Part shown: positions 9,228 to 20,172 of the stretch, in pieces | How positions within the stretch are numbered: position 1 is the first letter of the stretch | Layout: each line of letters begins with the position of its first letter | Origin: Elymus sibiricus | Lineage: Eukaryota > Streptophyta > Magnoliopsida > Poales > Poaceae | Reading direction: 5' to 3' | Assembly: GCA_039707655.1 (NCBI GenBank) | Contig: CM077664.1 | Span: 121,680,485 to 121,744,484, forward strand | DNA: 64,000 bases | Translations under genes and position numbers: made by a program | Notes under the pieces: generated by a model | What the model saw: only the letters and a program-made list of their open reading frames with translations | Told to the model about the DNA's origin: nothing | Database searches by the model: none

Positions 9228-10804
9228 TGTAGGATCGAAAGTATGTCTAGAGGGGGGGTGATTAGACTACTTGACCAAATAAAACCTAACCTTTTCCCAA
9301 TTTTAGTTGTGGGCAGATTTTAGCAATAGTACATGTCAAGCATCATCCTACACATGCAATTCTAAGAGTATAGCAGCGGAATGTAAGCAATTGCATATGT
9401 ATGTAAAGGAGGGATTGGAGATTTCAAACGCAATGAAGACACGGTGGTTTTTGGCGTGGTTCCGATAGGTGGTGCTATCGTACGTCCACGTTGATGGAGA
9501 CTTCAACCCACGAAGGGTAACGGCTGCGTGAGTCCACGGAGGGCTCCACCCACGAAGGGTCCACGAAGAAGCAACCTTGTCTATTCCACCATGGCTTACG
9601 TCCACGAAGGACTAGCCTCACTCGGGGTAGATCTTCACGAAGTAGGCGATCTCCTTGCCCTTACAAACTCCTTGGTTCAACTCCACATCTGGTTGGAGGC
9701 TCCCAAGTGACACCTAACCAATCTAGGAGACACCACTCTCCAAAAGGTAATAGACGGTGTGTTGTTGATGAACTCCTTGCTCTTGTGCTTCAAATGATAG
9801 TCTTCCCAGCACTCAATCAACTCCTCACAGATTTGGCTATGGTGGAAGAGGGATTTGAGTGGAAAGCAACTTGGGAAAGGCTTGAAATCAAGATTCAAAT
9901 GGTAGGAATGGAATGGCTTGATCTCAACACATGAGCAGGTGGTTCTCTCTCAGAAAATGTATGGTGGAAGTGTAGGCACGTTCTGATGGCTCTCCTTACT
10001 GAGAAGGATGTGGTGGAGGGGTATATATAGCCTCCACACAAAATCCAACCGTTACACACTTTTGACCCAACTCGGTGGCACCGAAACAATCATCTCGGTA
10101 GCACCGAACTGTGTAAAAGATATGAACGTTAGGAATCTCGGTGGGACCGATACGAACAACTCGGATGGACCGAAGTGCAATGGCTAGGGCAATCCTCATC
10201 TCGGTGGCACCGATTGCATCAACTCGGTAGGACCGAAGTGAAGCAATAAGGCAACAGAGACTTGGCAAGCCATCTCGGTGAGACCGATTTGCAAACTCGG
10301 TGAGACCGAAGTAAATGCAAATGATTATAGAGAGTTGGCAAGGCCATCTCGGTGAGACCGAGATCCATTTCGGTGGATCCGATTTGTTAGGGTTTTGGCA
10401 GTGGCTAAGTCTTGGATGAACTCGGTGGGGCCGGGTAGGAAATATCGGTGGGGCCGAGTTGGACTTTAGGTTTAGGACATATTTGGGATTGAGAGAGTGG
10501 TTGAGGGTTTAGGAATACTGTCACTAAGCACTTGAGCAAAAAGACCATTAAGCAACACCTCATCCCCTTTTAATAGTATTGGCTTTCCTATGGACTCAAT
10601 GTGATCTTGGATCACTAAACCAAAAATGTAGAGTCTTGATCTTTGCCAATCCTTGTCCTTAGCATTTTAAGGGGTCCACGTCTCTAGTCCATGCCATGCC
10701 AATCATTGAACATCCTGAAATCTTAATCTTGAATGGACATTAGTTCAATGAGATATATGTTGTTATGAATTACCAAAACCACCAAGGGAGCAAATGTGCT
10801 TTCA
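9228..10804 (-). repeat. 5' LTR of element M
   Basis: 1577 bp, paired with 1004-2583. In the minus orientation this copy would drive transcription of gag. It carries the same palindrome cluster (about 10070-10460) upstream of the TATA box. The target duplication CTTGT follows at 10805. Confidence 0.93.
10022..10029 (-). promoter_or_regulatory. TATA box in the 5' LTR of M
   Basis: TATATATA, read on the minus strand after the palindrome cluster and before gag, in a GC-richer context. The start site would be about 30 bases further on (near 9990). Position and spacing fit an LTR core promoter; no transcript evidence is available. Confidence 0.6.
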
Positions 10805-10809
10805 CTTGT
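10805..10809. repeat. Target site duplication CTTGT, right copy (element M)
   Basis: Partner of 999-1003, directly after the terminal CA of the LTR. Confidence 0.95.
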
Positions 10810-11526
10810 GTTATTTCATTTGGCAAGAAGTGGGAGAAATCTCTCTCGTATGCCGAATTCTCTTACAACAACAGCTACCAAGCAAGCTTGAAAATGGCAC
10901 CCTTCGAGATTTTATATGGACGTAAGTGTCGAACCCCTCTGAATTGGTCAGAAACTAGGGAACGACCGGTCATTGGTCCGGATATTATCCAACAGGCCGA
11001 AGAGCAAGTCCGTATCGTCCAGGAAAATCTTAAAGATGCTCAGTCTCACCAGAAGAGCAATTATGATCGCAAACACTGGGGATCGATCTATCAACCTGGT
11101 GAGCAAGCTTATCTGCGCGTCACTCCTATGAAGGGCACTCACCATTTTGGAATCAAGGGCAAGTTAGCCCCTCACTACATCGGCCCCTTTCGCATTCTCG
11201 CCAGACGTGGACATGTGGCATATAAACTGGAGTTGCCGCCGCAATTCTCTCACATCCACAATGTCTTCCATGTGTCGCAACTTCGCCGTTGCTTCAAGGA
11301 GTCCCCGCACCGAGCAGTGGATCATGAGTTGATTGATTTACAAGGTGACTTATCTTATAAGGAGCATCCGATCCGCATTCTTGATCAAGCTGAACGTCGG
11401 ACCCGCCAGAAGACAATCAATTTCCTGAAAGTGCAGTGGTCGAACCATACTGAAGATGAAGCCACTTGGGAACGCGAGGATCGTCTTTGGTAGGAATACC
11501 CCGATCTCTTTCCTTCTACCTCCTGA
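10805..11526 (+). pseudogene. Chromovirus pol: integrase C-terminus and chromodomain (part 2)
   Basis: This continues the frame broken at 1003. It begins with SFGKKWEKSLSYAEFSYNNS and the NGR-like FEILYGRKCRTPLNW, then the GPF/Y-type module (KLAPHYIGPFRIL, near 11160-11200) and FSHIHNVFHVSQLRRC. The tail (about 11340-11490) has ILDQAERRTRQKTINFLKVQW and EDEATWERED, a chromodomain-like end that in chromoviruses steers integration to heterochromatin. A TAG at 11491-11493 cuts the frame. Ten more in-frame codons then lead to TGA at 11524-11526, the likely original stop. Pseudogene by this stop, the one at 44 and the insertion. Confidence 0.88.
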
Positions 11527-11550
11527 ATTCTTGGGACGAGAATTTCTTTT

Positions 11551-11563
11551 AGACGAGGAGAAT
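11551..11563 (+). other. Polypurine tract of element C
   Basis: AGACGAGGAGAAT immediately before the LTR start TGTAACACC. It primes plus-strand DNA synthesis and marks the LTR that follows as the 3' LTR. Confidence 0.78.
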
Positions 11564-14500
11564 TGTAACACCCCTATGTAAATGAGCAACAGTGATCCAT
11601 CACGATGGTGCTAAGCTACTGTGATTTGCAATGATAATCATGTTGGATAAATATCTCATTTCAAATTCCTCTACTGAATTCAATTCAAATTCAAAGTGAA
11701 ATTTGAAGTTGCTCCAAAATTGGTGGAAAATAGTTCATGTTGTTGCAAAAATTCCAAAACAATTTAATGTTAAGAAAAACAACATCACCTATTTTCCTAA
11801 ATTGGGCTAGAGCATTTAAATAATGCAAAAACAGCAAATTAAATGCCTTTTCATTTTTAAAAAATTCAAATGGAATCCAAAATTGCCCAAACTTTTTGTG
11901 GCAGTACAAAATATTGCAAAGTATTATCGTGGACCAATTTCACATTTTACAAAATGCAATATGGCAGCTCATTTATTTTTTCCAAAACTTTCTGTAAAAA
12001 GAAAAGGGAAAAAGAAAAGCAAACGGTCTAAACCGGCTGGGCCTAAGTGCACAGTGCACCTGGCCCAGCCCAGCCGGCCCTTCTCCCTCCCCTCCTTCTC
12101 TCTCTCTCGCCGTGTCGAGCGCGCCTCCATCGGCCGAATGGCGACACTGCGACACCACCGACGCGGGGTGGATAAGGATGAGCCTCGTCCACTCCCCCTG
12201 GACGCATCGCCACTCCTCCTTTCTCTCTCTCGCTCGCTCGAGCTCTCCCTCTCCCTATCCAGTACGCTGTCGTCACCGTCGTTCGTCTCCGCCGCGGCCA
12301 CCGTAGTCCCCGGGCCGCGCCGCCTTGTCCTTCATCTCCGACGTCATCGACTACGTCGACTCCGCTCTCAAACGCGAGCCGGGGAGCGCTTCTTGCCGGA
12401 TTCGCGCCGTCGTCCTCATCTTCGGGTCGCCGGCGAGCCTCGCCAATTCCGGCCAACCCTGCTGCTACTAAGCTCCGCACCGGCCACCGTGAGCCGCTAG
12501 GTGAGCAGCCGCGCATCCTCCCTCTTCCTCCCCTTCGTTTCGCAGCGCCTAGCGCTGTCGCCGTCGATGGCCAAGCTCGGTTCCGCCGCGTAGCTCGTCG
12601 CCGTCGCCTCCGTCGTCGTCGTGGCTGTCCGAGCATGCCATTGTGCTCGGGACACCCTAGAGGTGCGGCCCGACCCGTTTAACCTCCCACACGCGCGTAG
12701 TTTAGCCGTCCCCGAGAAGTGCCCGAGAACGCCGCCGCCTCCGCCGCTCACCGTCGCCAACTCTGACCGATTCCGGCGACGCTACCGCCGCCATTCGACG
12801 CGGCTCGTTCGAACGAGCCCAGCCGCGCCTCGTTTGGCCGCCCGTAGCCCGATTCCGGCGAGTGCCCGTGCGCTCCGCCGTGTTTTCGGTCACCGGCGGC
12901 TCGCCGCCGGCCAGCGCCAAGCTGGCTACCACGTGGGCGCCTCTGGGCCACTGACTAGTGGGCCCAGGGGCCCCAGTTGACCCGTTGACCCGATCAACTG
13001 TGTTGACGTGTCACCACAGTGACACTGACGTGTGGGCCCCTGCGATTAATTAACTTAATTAGTTTTTATAATTAAACTAATTACAAATTAGCCACTGACA
13101 ATAGGCCCCACCTGCTAATTAGCCGAATTAGATTAAATTAACCCCTAATTAGTACTGAGCCACTGACCAGTGGGACCCAGCTGTCATGTTTGACCTGAAC
13201 AGCTGCGGTTGACCCACTGACGTCATGCTGATGTCATCCTGACGTCATCTGTTACTATTCTGGATAATGTGATTTTAATAATTAAATTAAATCCAGGAAT
13301 TTCAGAAAATAGTTTAAATCTTTGAAAATTCATAGAAATTCAACCGTAGCTCAGATCCAAAAGTTTTCAACATGAAAGTTGATCAGAAAAACGAGACGAA
13401 TCCAAATACGTGGTCAAAATGCTTGACCATCACTCCTAACTACCTGAACATGGAACCTTTCCCTCCGGTTCAGTATACCAAAATCAGCCCAAACGCCGGG
13501 AAAATATCTCAGATATTTTCCCGCTTCGTCTGCGACATGTAGCAATGCATTAGGTCACCACTAACACTGCATACTGCCATATCATGCATCTGTGCTGCAT
13601 CTGTCTGCCTTTATTTATTGTTTCTTCCCCCTCTTCTTCTCCGATAGCCCCCGAGACCGACGCAGCTCAGGAGACCGACGACACCACTGACGATCCCTCC
13701 TTTGCCGCAGAGCTTCCAGGCAAGCAACCCCCCTTGACGCATGCCTAAATCACCTATTCCTTCTCCCTCATGCTTGCATTAGAAATTGCTACTGCTCTGT
13801 TTTATCCTATTTCTGATGCATAGCCTGTTTTTGTAACTGTTATTGATACCTGCCTGTTATCCAAAATGCTTAGTATAGATTGGATGGTAAACCATCTGTG
13901 GCCCCTCTTCCTTGCTTTAGTTGCCCCGCTTTAGTATCTGTGCCCCGATCGATGTGATCGAATGGGCTGAGACCTGCACATCACCACACCCCCTGAGTTG
14001 CTCGACTCTGCAGAGCTAATATCGAGTGCCGAGGGTGATACCTCCTATCTCACTCCTGATTGCCTCTGTAGAACAACTAGTCAGTTGTGGGTTACCGGGG
14101 TGATTCCTCTTCCCCACCTCCGACAAAGCTTCTGTCGTGCACCCCACAAGTGTGAATGCCATCGAGGGTGATTCCTCCGGGTTCACCTTGACGGGATCAT
14201 CGAGTGGGAATCCAATGAGGGTGATTCCTCGGATCCCCTCTCGATGTTGTGAACACACGGTTACTTGACTTTACCACTGTCGCTGGATTAAGTCGGGTCG
14301 GCCCCGAGGGGTACCCGCGAGTGATGTGGTATCGGGTTGACCATGATGGTACCCGAGAGATGAATACGTGGCACGGCCGGGCATTCTTAGCTCTTGCCGT
14401 AAGTCCACGAGACGGGGCGACGGGGTCACATGATCGTGAGTCTCTGCTTGTCACCGCGAGCTCCTAATGCACTAATGGGTTAGGATATGTGATCTGAGTA

Positions 14501-15673
14501 GGCCTCTGGCCTTTTCGCGCTAACCAACACGTGGGAATAATATGGGTACTCGGCGTCGAATGTATCAGCCGAAGCTCTTCAGACGTCAGCAGTTGAGCGG
14601 CGCGCGCCGGGTTGGACCGGGAAAGCCTGCGCTTGTATTAAGGGGGCTAGGTCTGCTCACCGACCGCGTACGCAACGCGCAGGAGTGCAAAGGGCGATGG
14701 GCCCAAGACCCCTGAGTGCTTAGGAAGTAGACCGGCGTGCTGGCCTCTCTGTTGAGCCTAGGTAGGGCTACGACGTGTCGATCAGCCGAGGCCGGGCATG
14801 GACCGAGCAAGTGTGTCCGGCCAGAGTTAATCGAGCGTGTTGGGTAAGTTGGTGCAGCCCTGCAGGGAAGTATATCTATTCGAATAGCCGTGTCCACGGT
14901 AACAGGACGCTCGAAAAATATCCCGATCTTCTACAACTAGAAATGGGTTGACTATGTTGGCTCCGGGATCGCTTTCTCGCAGGGAGTCGAGGAATGATCT
15001 CTGGGCGTTGTTGTTACTTGTTGCTACTACTATATTTATGTACTAATCTGCACTCTTCTAATGCTGCAAGACGCTGAAGATGCTAGTCTTCGATAGGTTA
15101 GGCCCCTCTCTCTATTCTGTCATTTCTGCAGTCAAGTCCACATATGCAACCTTCTTTTGATAATATTTCATAATTAGACTAGTTCTGATGTAAGTCTTGC
15201 TGAGTACTTTGGATGAGTACTCACGGTTGCTTGCTTCCCCTTTTTCCCACATACTTGATTACTACGACCAGACGATGGAGCCCAGGAGCCAGCTGCCCCA
15301 GCCGACGACTACTACCACTACTAACCCTCTGGATACTACTACTACGAGGAGCCCTCCGACGACCAGGATTAGATAGGAGGCACCCAGGCAGGAGGCCTGC
15401 GCCTTTCGATCCAGTGCTTTTATTTTGCCCCGCCTTCTTAAAGGCCTATCTGTTAACTTTATGTTTGTACTCAGATATCTAATGCTTCCGCTGATGCTTG
15501 TATGGCATCGAGCTTATGTACTCGAGCCCTCGAGGCCCCTCGCTTGTAATATAAAGCTTGTATGACTTTTATTTGTGTTTAGTGTTGTGTTGTGATATCT
15601 TCAAGTGAGTCCTTAAGCTTGATCGTGTGCATTTGGTGTATGATTAGTGCACGATTAAGTCGGGGGCGTCACA
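11564..15673 (+). repeat. 3' LTR of element C, 4.1 kb
   Basis: Begins TGTAACACCCC after the polypurine tract and ends GGGGGCGTCACA at 15673, where unrelated Tat-type sequence starts. About 12040-12960 is strongly GC-rich with CT and CCG runs and gives many overlapping chance ORFs on both strands. About 13020-13600 is AT-rich with CTGAC-type repeats. I see no gene inside. The 5' partner is outside the window, so boundaries rest on TG/CA ends, the polypurine tract and the sequence change. Confidence 0.8.
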
Positions 15674-15689
15674 GATCTATAGGCCCCTG

Positions 15690-17550
15690 AGAGCATTCAA
15701 GGTGGACACGCATGCTCCCCCGCCGAAGGGGCCGACCATCAAACTGGTCTTCCCCGAACCTTCTACTGCTCAAGCTAACACACCCAAGATGCCAGCGACG
15801 TCATCTGAGGTTGCATCCGTAAGGCATCATCGGGCGAAGAAGGTCGCATGGAACAACCGCACGCTGTTGTCCGATTAACGAAACACTCTTCGCACCGCTG
15901 ATGAGCGGGCTGACGCCATGCACCTGGGAATCAAAGACATGTGAGATGTGTTCTCAGGTGATATGGAGGTAAATGCTTTTCATGAATAATTGTCAATCAT
16001 TTGTGATAGTATAGCCAGTAGCCCTCAAGGTGTCCGCTGATTGAAAGTCCGGGGTGCTCCCGAAGGAGAAGGAATGTAGAGATATTAAATTTTGTATCAA
16101 TACTACAGAGGTGCAGCCTGTTAGAGGAAAATGTCGGGCTGTGGGTCGGATTAAAAAAATGGAAAAGATTAAAAATTGCGTTGTACAGTAGCCCCCGAGA
16201 TTCAGGCCGGGCGCATGCGATCAGGACTGTAATCTTCTCGAAAAAACTATTTAAGAGAAAATTTTGATCCCAGTAGCCTTCAAGACTCAGGCTAGTTTGC
16301 AGAAAACCGGTGTGAGGATTGAATATAAGCTCAGGTGTTATGTATAGAAAAGCATGTGAAGCAGTAGTCCCCGAGCCTTAGAACGAGTGCGAGCGGGCGG
16401 TCTGAGGATTGATTCTGATCGCATGTACTATTCGATTTGCAGAAATCAACGCCAGAGGCACAGCACCTGTCCGAGGAGTTTGCGAGGATGAAGGACCAGC
16501 TTGGAAAATCCGAGCAAGAGGTCCAACGCATATAACAGAGTACGAGCATAGCTACCGGTATGTTACTCCGATAATTGTTACTCCCTTCGTCCCATAATAT
16601 AAGAGGACGGAGGGAGTATATTCGTATGGTACACTTTAGCCATTGCAGCTTTTGTGTTTTTCATTGTTTTGGATACGACCTGCAGGGCAACATATTGCTG
16701 CCCTGGAGGTGGAGCTTGAGAACACCCGAGCCGAAGCGATGCATTTCAAAACGGAGTCACAAAACACTGTCGACATGCTTCGTCAGGAGCAAGACGCATC
16801 TCAGGCAGTCTGGGCCCAGGAGGCTTCCGGGCAGGCCACCCTTAAAAGACACATTCAAGAATGTAACAAGCTGAGGTCGGAGAAGGAATCCCTAGCCAAG
16901 AGGGCCAACAAGCAAGGGCTAGAGCTCAACGATGTTAAATTCCACTTGACCAGCGCTGAGGGGGAGGCGAAGCAGGCCATGGAAATTGTATCTGGTAAGC
17001 CGTTTTGTTCCTCCAGTCCATGTTTTGGTTGGCGATCTGTCCCTAAGCTGACTAATAGATGTTTTTTGTCGTACTTTCCCGATCTGCCCACAAGTGCTGC
17101 GCGAGCATTTCATTTTTACAATGGTAGCGTCGATGCTGCGCACGGGCATGCACGTTTATTCTGGCACCCATTTCAAGATCCGACGCGCAGCGTCTCCCTC
17201 GGAGAGAAGCTGCAGCAGCTCGGGGAGCTACACAAGCTTGCTATGCCGGCAATGGAGGAAGTTTTCAAGGTGTTGTTGCTTGAGAAGAGTTACTGGGAAA
17301 CTTCTTCGACCTCTCTCGCCGTCTTTGGGAGTCACGTGCTCGGATTTACCTGTGGATGGTGTCGGCAGCCCGAGAAGGTGCTCGTCAGGCGTGGGGGATG
17401 TTGTAGAGTCACTATCCTAATGTGAACATCCATCCAGTTGTCATGGTCGGTCCCAAGAGACCAGACGGGAAGGAGATTATGCCTGATGGCAATTTTGGTC
17501 GGGTGAATGGAGTATGCTCGGATCTCCGAGCATGACCGTCGCCTGGACAA
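15690..17550 (+). pseudogene. Antisense accessory ORF remnant of T1 (gypsy-type transposon protein, C-terminal half)
   Basis: Several exon-like pieces on the + strand read as one decayed protein. At 15690-15960 there is a proline-rich start (RPLRAFKVDTHAPPPKGP) with stops. About 16441-16550 is a short coiled-coil piece after a TGCAG acceptor. 16684-16994 is an exon-like coiled coil (LEVELENTRAEAMHFKTESQ to LKRHIQECNKLRSEKES) between CTGCAG and GTAAG. About 17090-17530 holds KLQQLGELHKLAMPAMEEVF and HPVVMVGPKRPDGKE. Grass Tat-type elements carry such a protein (Pfam 'putative gypsy type transposon') antisense to pol. The N-terminal domain was removed when C inserted. Splice sites are inferred from GT/AG positions. 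Function unknown. Confidence 0.6.
16581..16616. mobile_element. 36-bp Stowaway MITE remnant
   Basis: CTCCCTTCGTCCCATAATAT at the left and GGACGGAGGGAG at the right are the inverted ends typical of Triticeae Stowaway (Tc1/mariner) elements. They are flanked by TA at 16579-16580 and 16617-16618. The two ends almost touch, so the interior is gone. It sits in what looks like an intron of the T1 accessory ORF. Confidence 0.82.
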
Positions 17551-18635
17551 AATAATAGAGTAGATTAGTAGGAGTCAACCATCGGAATGCCGAGGAGTTT
17601 TAAGCTGTAAAAAGTTATGAAATTATGATTGCGACTATGTTTGTATGCCGATGGTTTAGATCGGTGAATGTGCTCCAATCTGTTTAGTAGATACATCTCC
17701 TAACTGGTTTTCGGCTTCAACTTCCATGGAAAAAGACAAACATGGGGTGCGCCTGAGGTATGTCCCATCCGAACTAGCGGATTTTGTTGGGAGATCACTA
17801 CAGGAGCCAGGCAATATTGCCAATGGCCAAAACTCAAGTCGAATAAAGAGCGAAAAAATGGTGATGTCAGCCTGCACGTTGGTGCTTAGGATCCATGGTT
17901 GGCCCGTTACCAAAATATTGACCGATAAGACTAGTTTGTGTTTGTGCGAGTTCGGAAAAAACGAAGATGAGCGTAACCTTGCTTGATTAGAGTCAAGTCT
18001 TGGTAACCAACATAGTTGGTTATGTTCAATACTTCCGTCATGTTGCCTGATCTCGTGTATTGTGACGGTTAGCTTTCGACTTCACCCACCTGAGGTGCCA
18101 ACCAGGGGAAGTGGTGGCACAATCATTGAGGTGCTCTCGTGCAACCCTTAGCCAAACTAGCGAAGACATAAGGGCCAAAGACAGAAGTCAAAATGAGAGC
18201 ATAAATTGGCAAAAATAATCAAGGAAGAAATTGTATAGGCCGAGGGACAGCACAATTCTGATGTAAGGGTTGTTACAGTCCCCGGTTCAATTCCGAGGAA
18301 CTAGCGTCACGCTTCCAGAAATGTAGCTGGATTTGTGTGAGTGCCGAGCAAGATCAACCAATTAAGCAAAGGCGAGAAAGCTGTTATAAGAGGCCCTGGA
18401 TTTGGGCTAATAGCCTTTATTTAATTTAAACTAATAGGAGTCTGGTGATCAAGCTAAGCAATAATTTAAACTAGAAGAGACAAAATAGATAGAGCTAGCC
18501 ATAAAAGCGACGTAGTAGGGCGGCATTCCAGGGGTTGAGCTCCAAGTCATGATATGAACTGACTTAGGGACAGTACGTACCAGCCAGGCGCTGGATGTCT
18601 TTGAGCTTCTTGGGGGGGGGGGGGGGGGGGGGGGG
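17551..18635. other. Noncoding spacer of T1 between accessory ORF and pol
   Basis: No convincing ORF on either strand. Sequence is AT-leaning with no terminal repeats, TG/CA pairs or target duplications that I could pair. It ends in the G run at 18612-18635. Confidence 0.5.
18612..18635 (+). repeat. Poly-G tract of 24 bases
   Basis: Twenty-four consecutive G on the + strand (C on the strand that encoded RT). The conserved RT/connection reading is lost at this point. Length may vary between reads because such runs are hard to sequence. Confidence 0.85.
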
Positions 18636-19330
18636 AGAGTTGAGTCTTTCAAGCACACTGGTCTTATCCGGGTTTGCTTCGATCCCTCGATGCGAGACAA
18701 TAAATCCGAGGAGCTTACCCAATGGTATGCCGAAGACACATTTTTCCGGGTTTAGCTTAACATTCTATGCGCGGAGCTTGTTGAATGTTTCACGCAAATC
18801 ATCGATGAGCCTTTCGGCGTGACTGGTTTTCACGACCACATCGTCTACATAAGCTTTTGCAGTTGTTCTGATCTGCGGCTGCAGGCATGTCTGGATCATG
18901 CACTGGTACGTGGCCCCTGTGTTCTTCAGCCCAAAAGGCATGGTGATGAAGCAAAAAGGGTTGTAAGGGGTGATGAACGCCATTGCCTCCTAGTCGGATT
19001 CTTTCATCTTGATATGATGGTACCCTGAGTATGTGTCCAGAAAGCATAGAACGTCATGCCCGGCCATTGCATCAACTATCTGGTCGATGTGAGGCAAAGG
19101 AAAAAGGTCCTTGGTGCACACTTTATTGATATCCTTAAAGTCGACGCAGAGGCGCTAGGATTTGTCTTTTTTGGGTACCATCACTAGGTTTGCCAACCAG
19201 TCCGGGTGTTTGACCTCTCGGATGAAATCGGCCTCAAGTAGTTTAGCTAACTCTTCGCCCTTGGCCTGACATTTTGGTTCCGAGAAGCAACGCATGGATT
19301 GTTTTACTAGCTTTGATTCAGGAATGATGT
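18636..19330 (-). pseudogene. Reverse transcriptase remnant of T1
   Basis: Read on the minus strand from 19330 downward there are typical Ty3/Gypsy RT blocks: EELAKLLEADFIREV, WLANLVMVPKK, RLCVDFKDINK, PLPHIDQIVDAM, FLDTYSGYHHIKM, CFITMPFGLKNTGATYQ and the catalytic YVDDVVVK (near 18840). Then comes KCVFGIPLGKLLGF (near 18700). TAG stops near 19156 and 18990 break the frame, and the poly-G run ends recognisable coding. The blocks match the Tat-type RT of T2 closely. Not functional. Confidence 0.85.
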
Positions 19331-19524
19331 TCAAAATATGCTACGCGAGCTTTCTCGGGATTCTGGGCATGTCGGAGGGGTGCCATGCGAAGATATCCCA
19401 ATTTTTGCACTTTCCTTCTGAGGTCCAAGCCCATCCCGTTTGAGTCCATTTTGGATGATCCTCGGGATGAACCTGGAAGGGGTTTGAAGGATGTTGATTT
19501 TGAGCGCATTACGAGAATCACGTA

Positions 19525-20172
19525 GGGGGTGTTTGGTTCCCTGCACTGCATGTGGCTCGTATCCACCATGCAAAAATTAGTTGTTTGGTACACTACATGG
19601 GCTTTTCAGCCTGGCCCGGTGGATGCAAAACTAGGCCTCTCAGCCAGGCTGAGGGAAACACACGTTTCGAGCATAGCTCGTGTGCAGGCTCACTCGTTCC
19701 CCTTTCTTCTTCTGACTTTGGTCCGGAGCAGCCGCATAGACCAGGCGCCGCTGCCGTCCTCGTCAAGCGCCGTCGTCCTCGTTCGTCCTCCACCAAGCGA
19801 AGCCGCCGTCCACGACCGAGCGTCGCCGCCGCCATCCTTGCCCAAGCTCTGCCGCGGCCATCCCCAACCAAACGCCGCCGCCGCCATTGTCAAGCCACCG
19901 CGCACCGGATCCTACCACTTGACATGGCCACATGCTGGATCCAGCCACCTAGCACCACCGCACGCCAAGTCCCGCCATCTGGAGCCGCCAAGCCCAGATC
20001 CCGTCGCCCCGCGCTGCCACATGATCTCTGTTTCTCATCTCGTGCAGCCATCTCATCCATGTTCACCAAACACTCATCTCTTCTCATCTTTGCATCAAGT
20101 CAACCTGGCCATGCTCAGCTTGGATCCCCCATGCGATGCAGCGTGAAGCTACCCAGGGAACCAAAGATGCCC
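19525..20172. mobile_element. 648-bp Harbinger-like non-autonomous DNA transposon
   Basis: The ends are inverted: GGG-N4-TTTGGTTCCCTG at the left matches the complement of the right end (CAGGGAACCAAA-N4-CCC). GTA directly flanks both ends (19522-19524 and 20173-20175), a 3-bp duplication as in PIF/Harbinger elements, although their usual target is TTA/TAA. The interior has no transposase. It contains a GC-rich stretch (about 19700-20010) unlike the surrounding T1 sequence. A hAT-type origin is less likely because no 8-bp duplication is seen. Confidence 0.65.

Larger units (their letters stand above)
1004..10804 (-). mobile_element. Element M: Sirevirus-like (Copia) retrotransposon without pol, 9.8 kb
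   Basis: The two LTRs are 1580 and 1577 bp with TG...CA ends and a perfect 5-bp duplication. Orientation is minus: the primer site sits beside the right LTR (9209-9225) and the polypurine tract beside the left one (2584-2597). Between them are a gag ORF (6951-9143) and an envelope-position ORF (3130-5199), both minus. Protease, integrase, RT and RNase H are absent. Clusters of short palindromes in the LTR and repeated polypurine tracts are traits published for Sireviruses (the Maximus type in Triticeae). By eye the LTRs differ at about a dozen sites, so insertion was recent: about 0.3 Myr at an assumed 1.3e-8 substitutions per site per year. Confidence 0.9.
1..15673 (+). mobile_element. Element C: chromovirus-type Ty3/Gypsy retrotransposon, 5' part outside the window
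   Basis: The + strand holds, in order, the end of RNase H, integrase with zinc finger and catalytic core, a chromodomain-like tail, a polypurine tract and a long LTR. This is the gene order of a Ty3/Gypsy chromovirus. The element is interrupted by a 9.8-kb Sirevirus-like element at 1004-10804. The reading frame resumes exactly after the 5-bp target duplication, which shows that C was there first. Its 5' LTR, gag, protease and most of RT lie before position 1, so its own target duplication cannot be tested. The long LTR starting TGTAACACC resembles large Triticeae chromoviruses; I do not assign a family name. Confidence 0.88.

Noticed and set aside
11823..12980. Several long overlapping ORFs on both strands in GC-rich sequence
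   Set aside because: They lie inside the LTR of C, overlap in all frames, have low-complexity Arg/Pro/Ala composition and show no known domain. GC-rich sequence gives long chance ORFs.
18270..18310. tRNA B-box-like CCGGTTCAATTCC
   Set aside because: No A box, no cloverleaf and no acceptor pairing nearby; likely chance.
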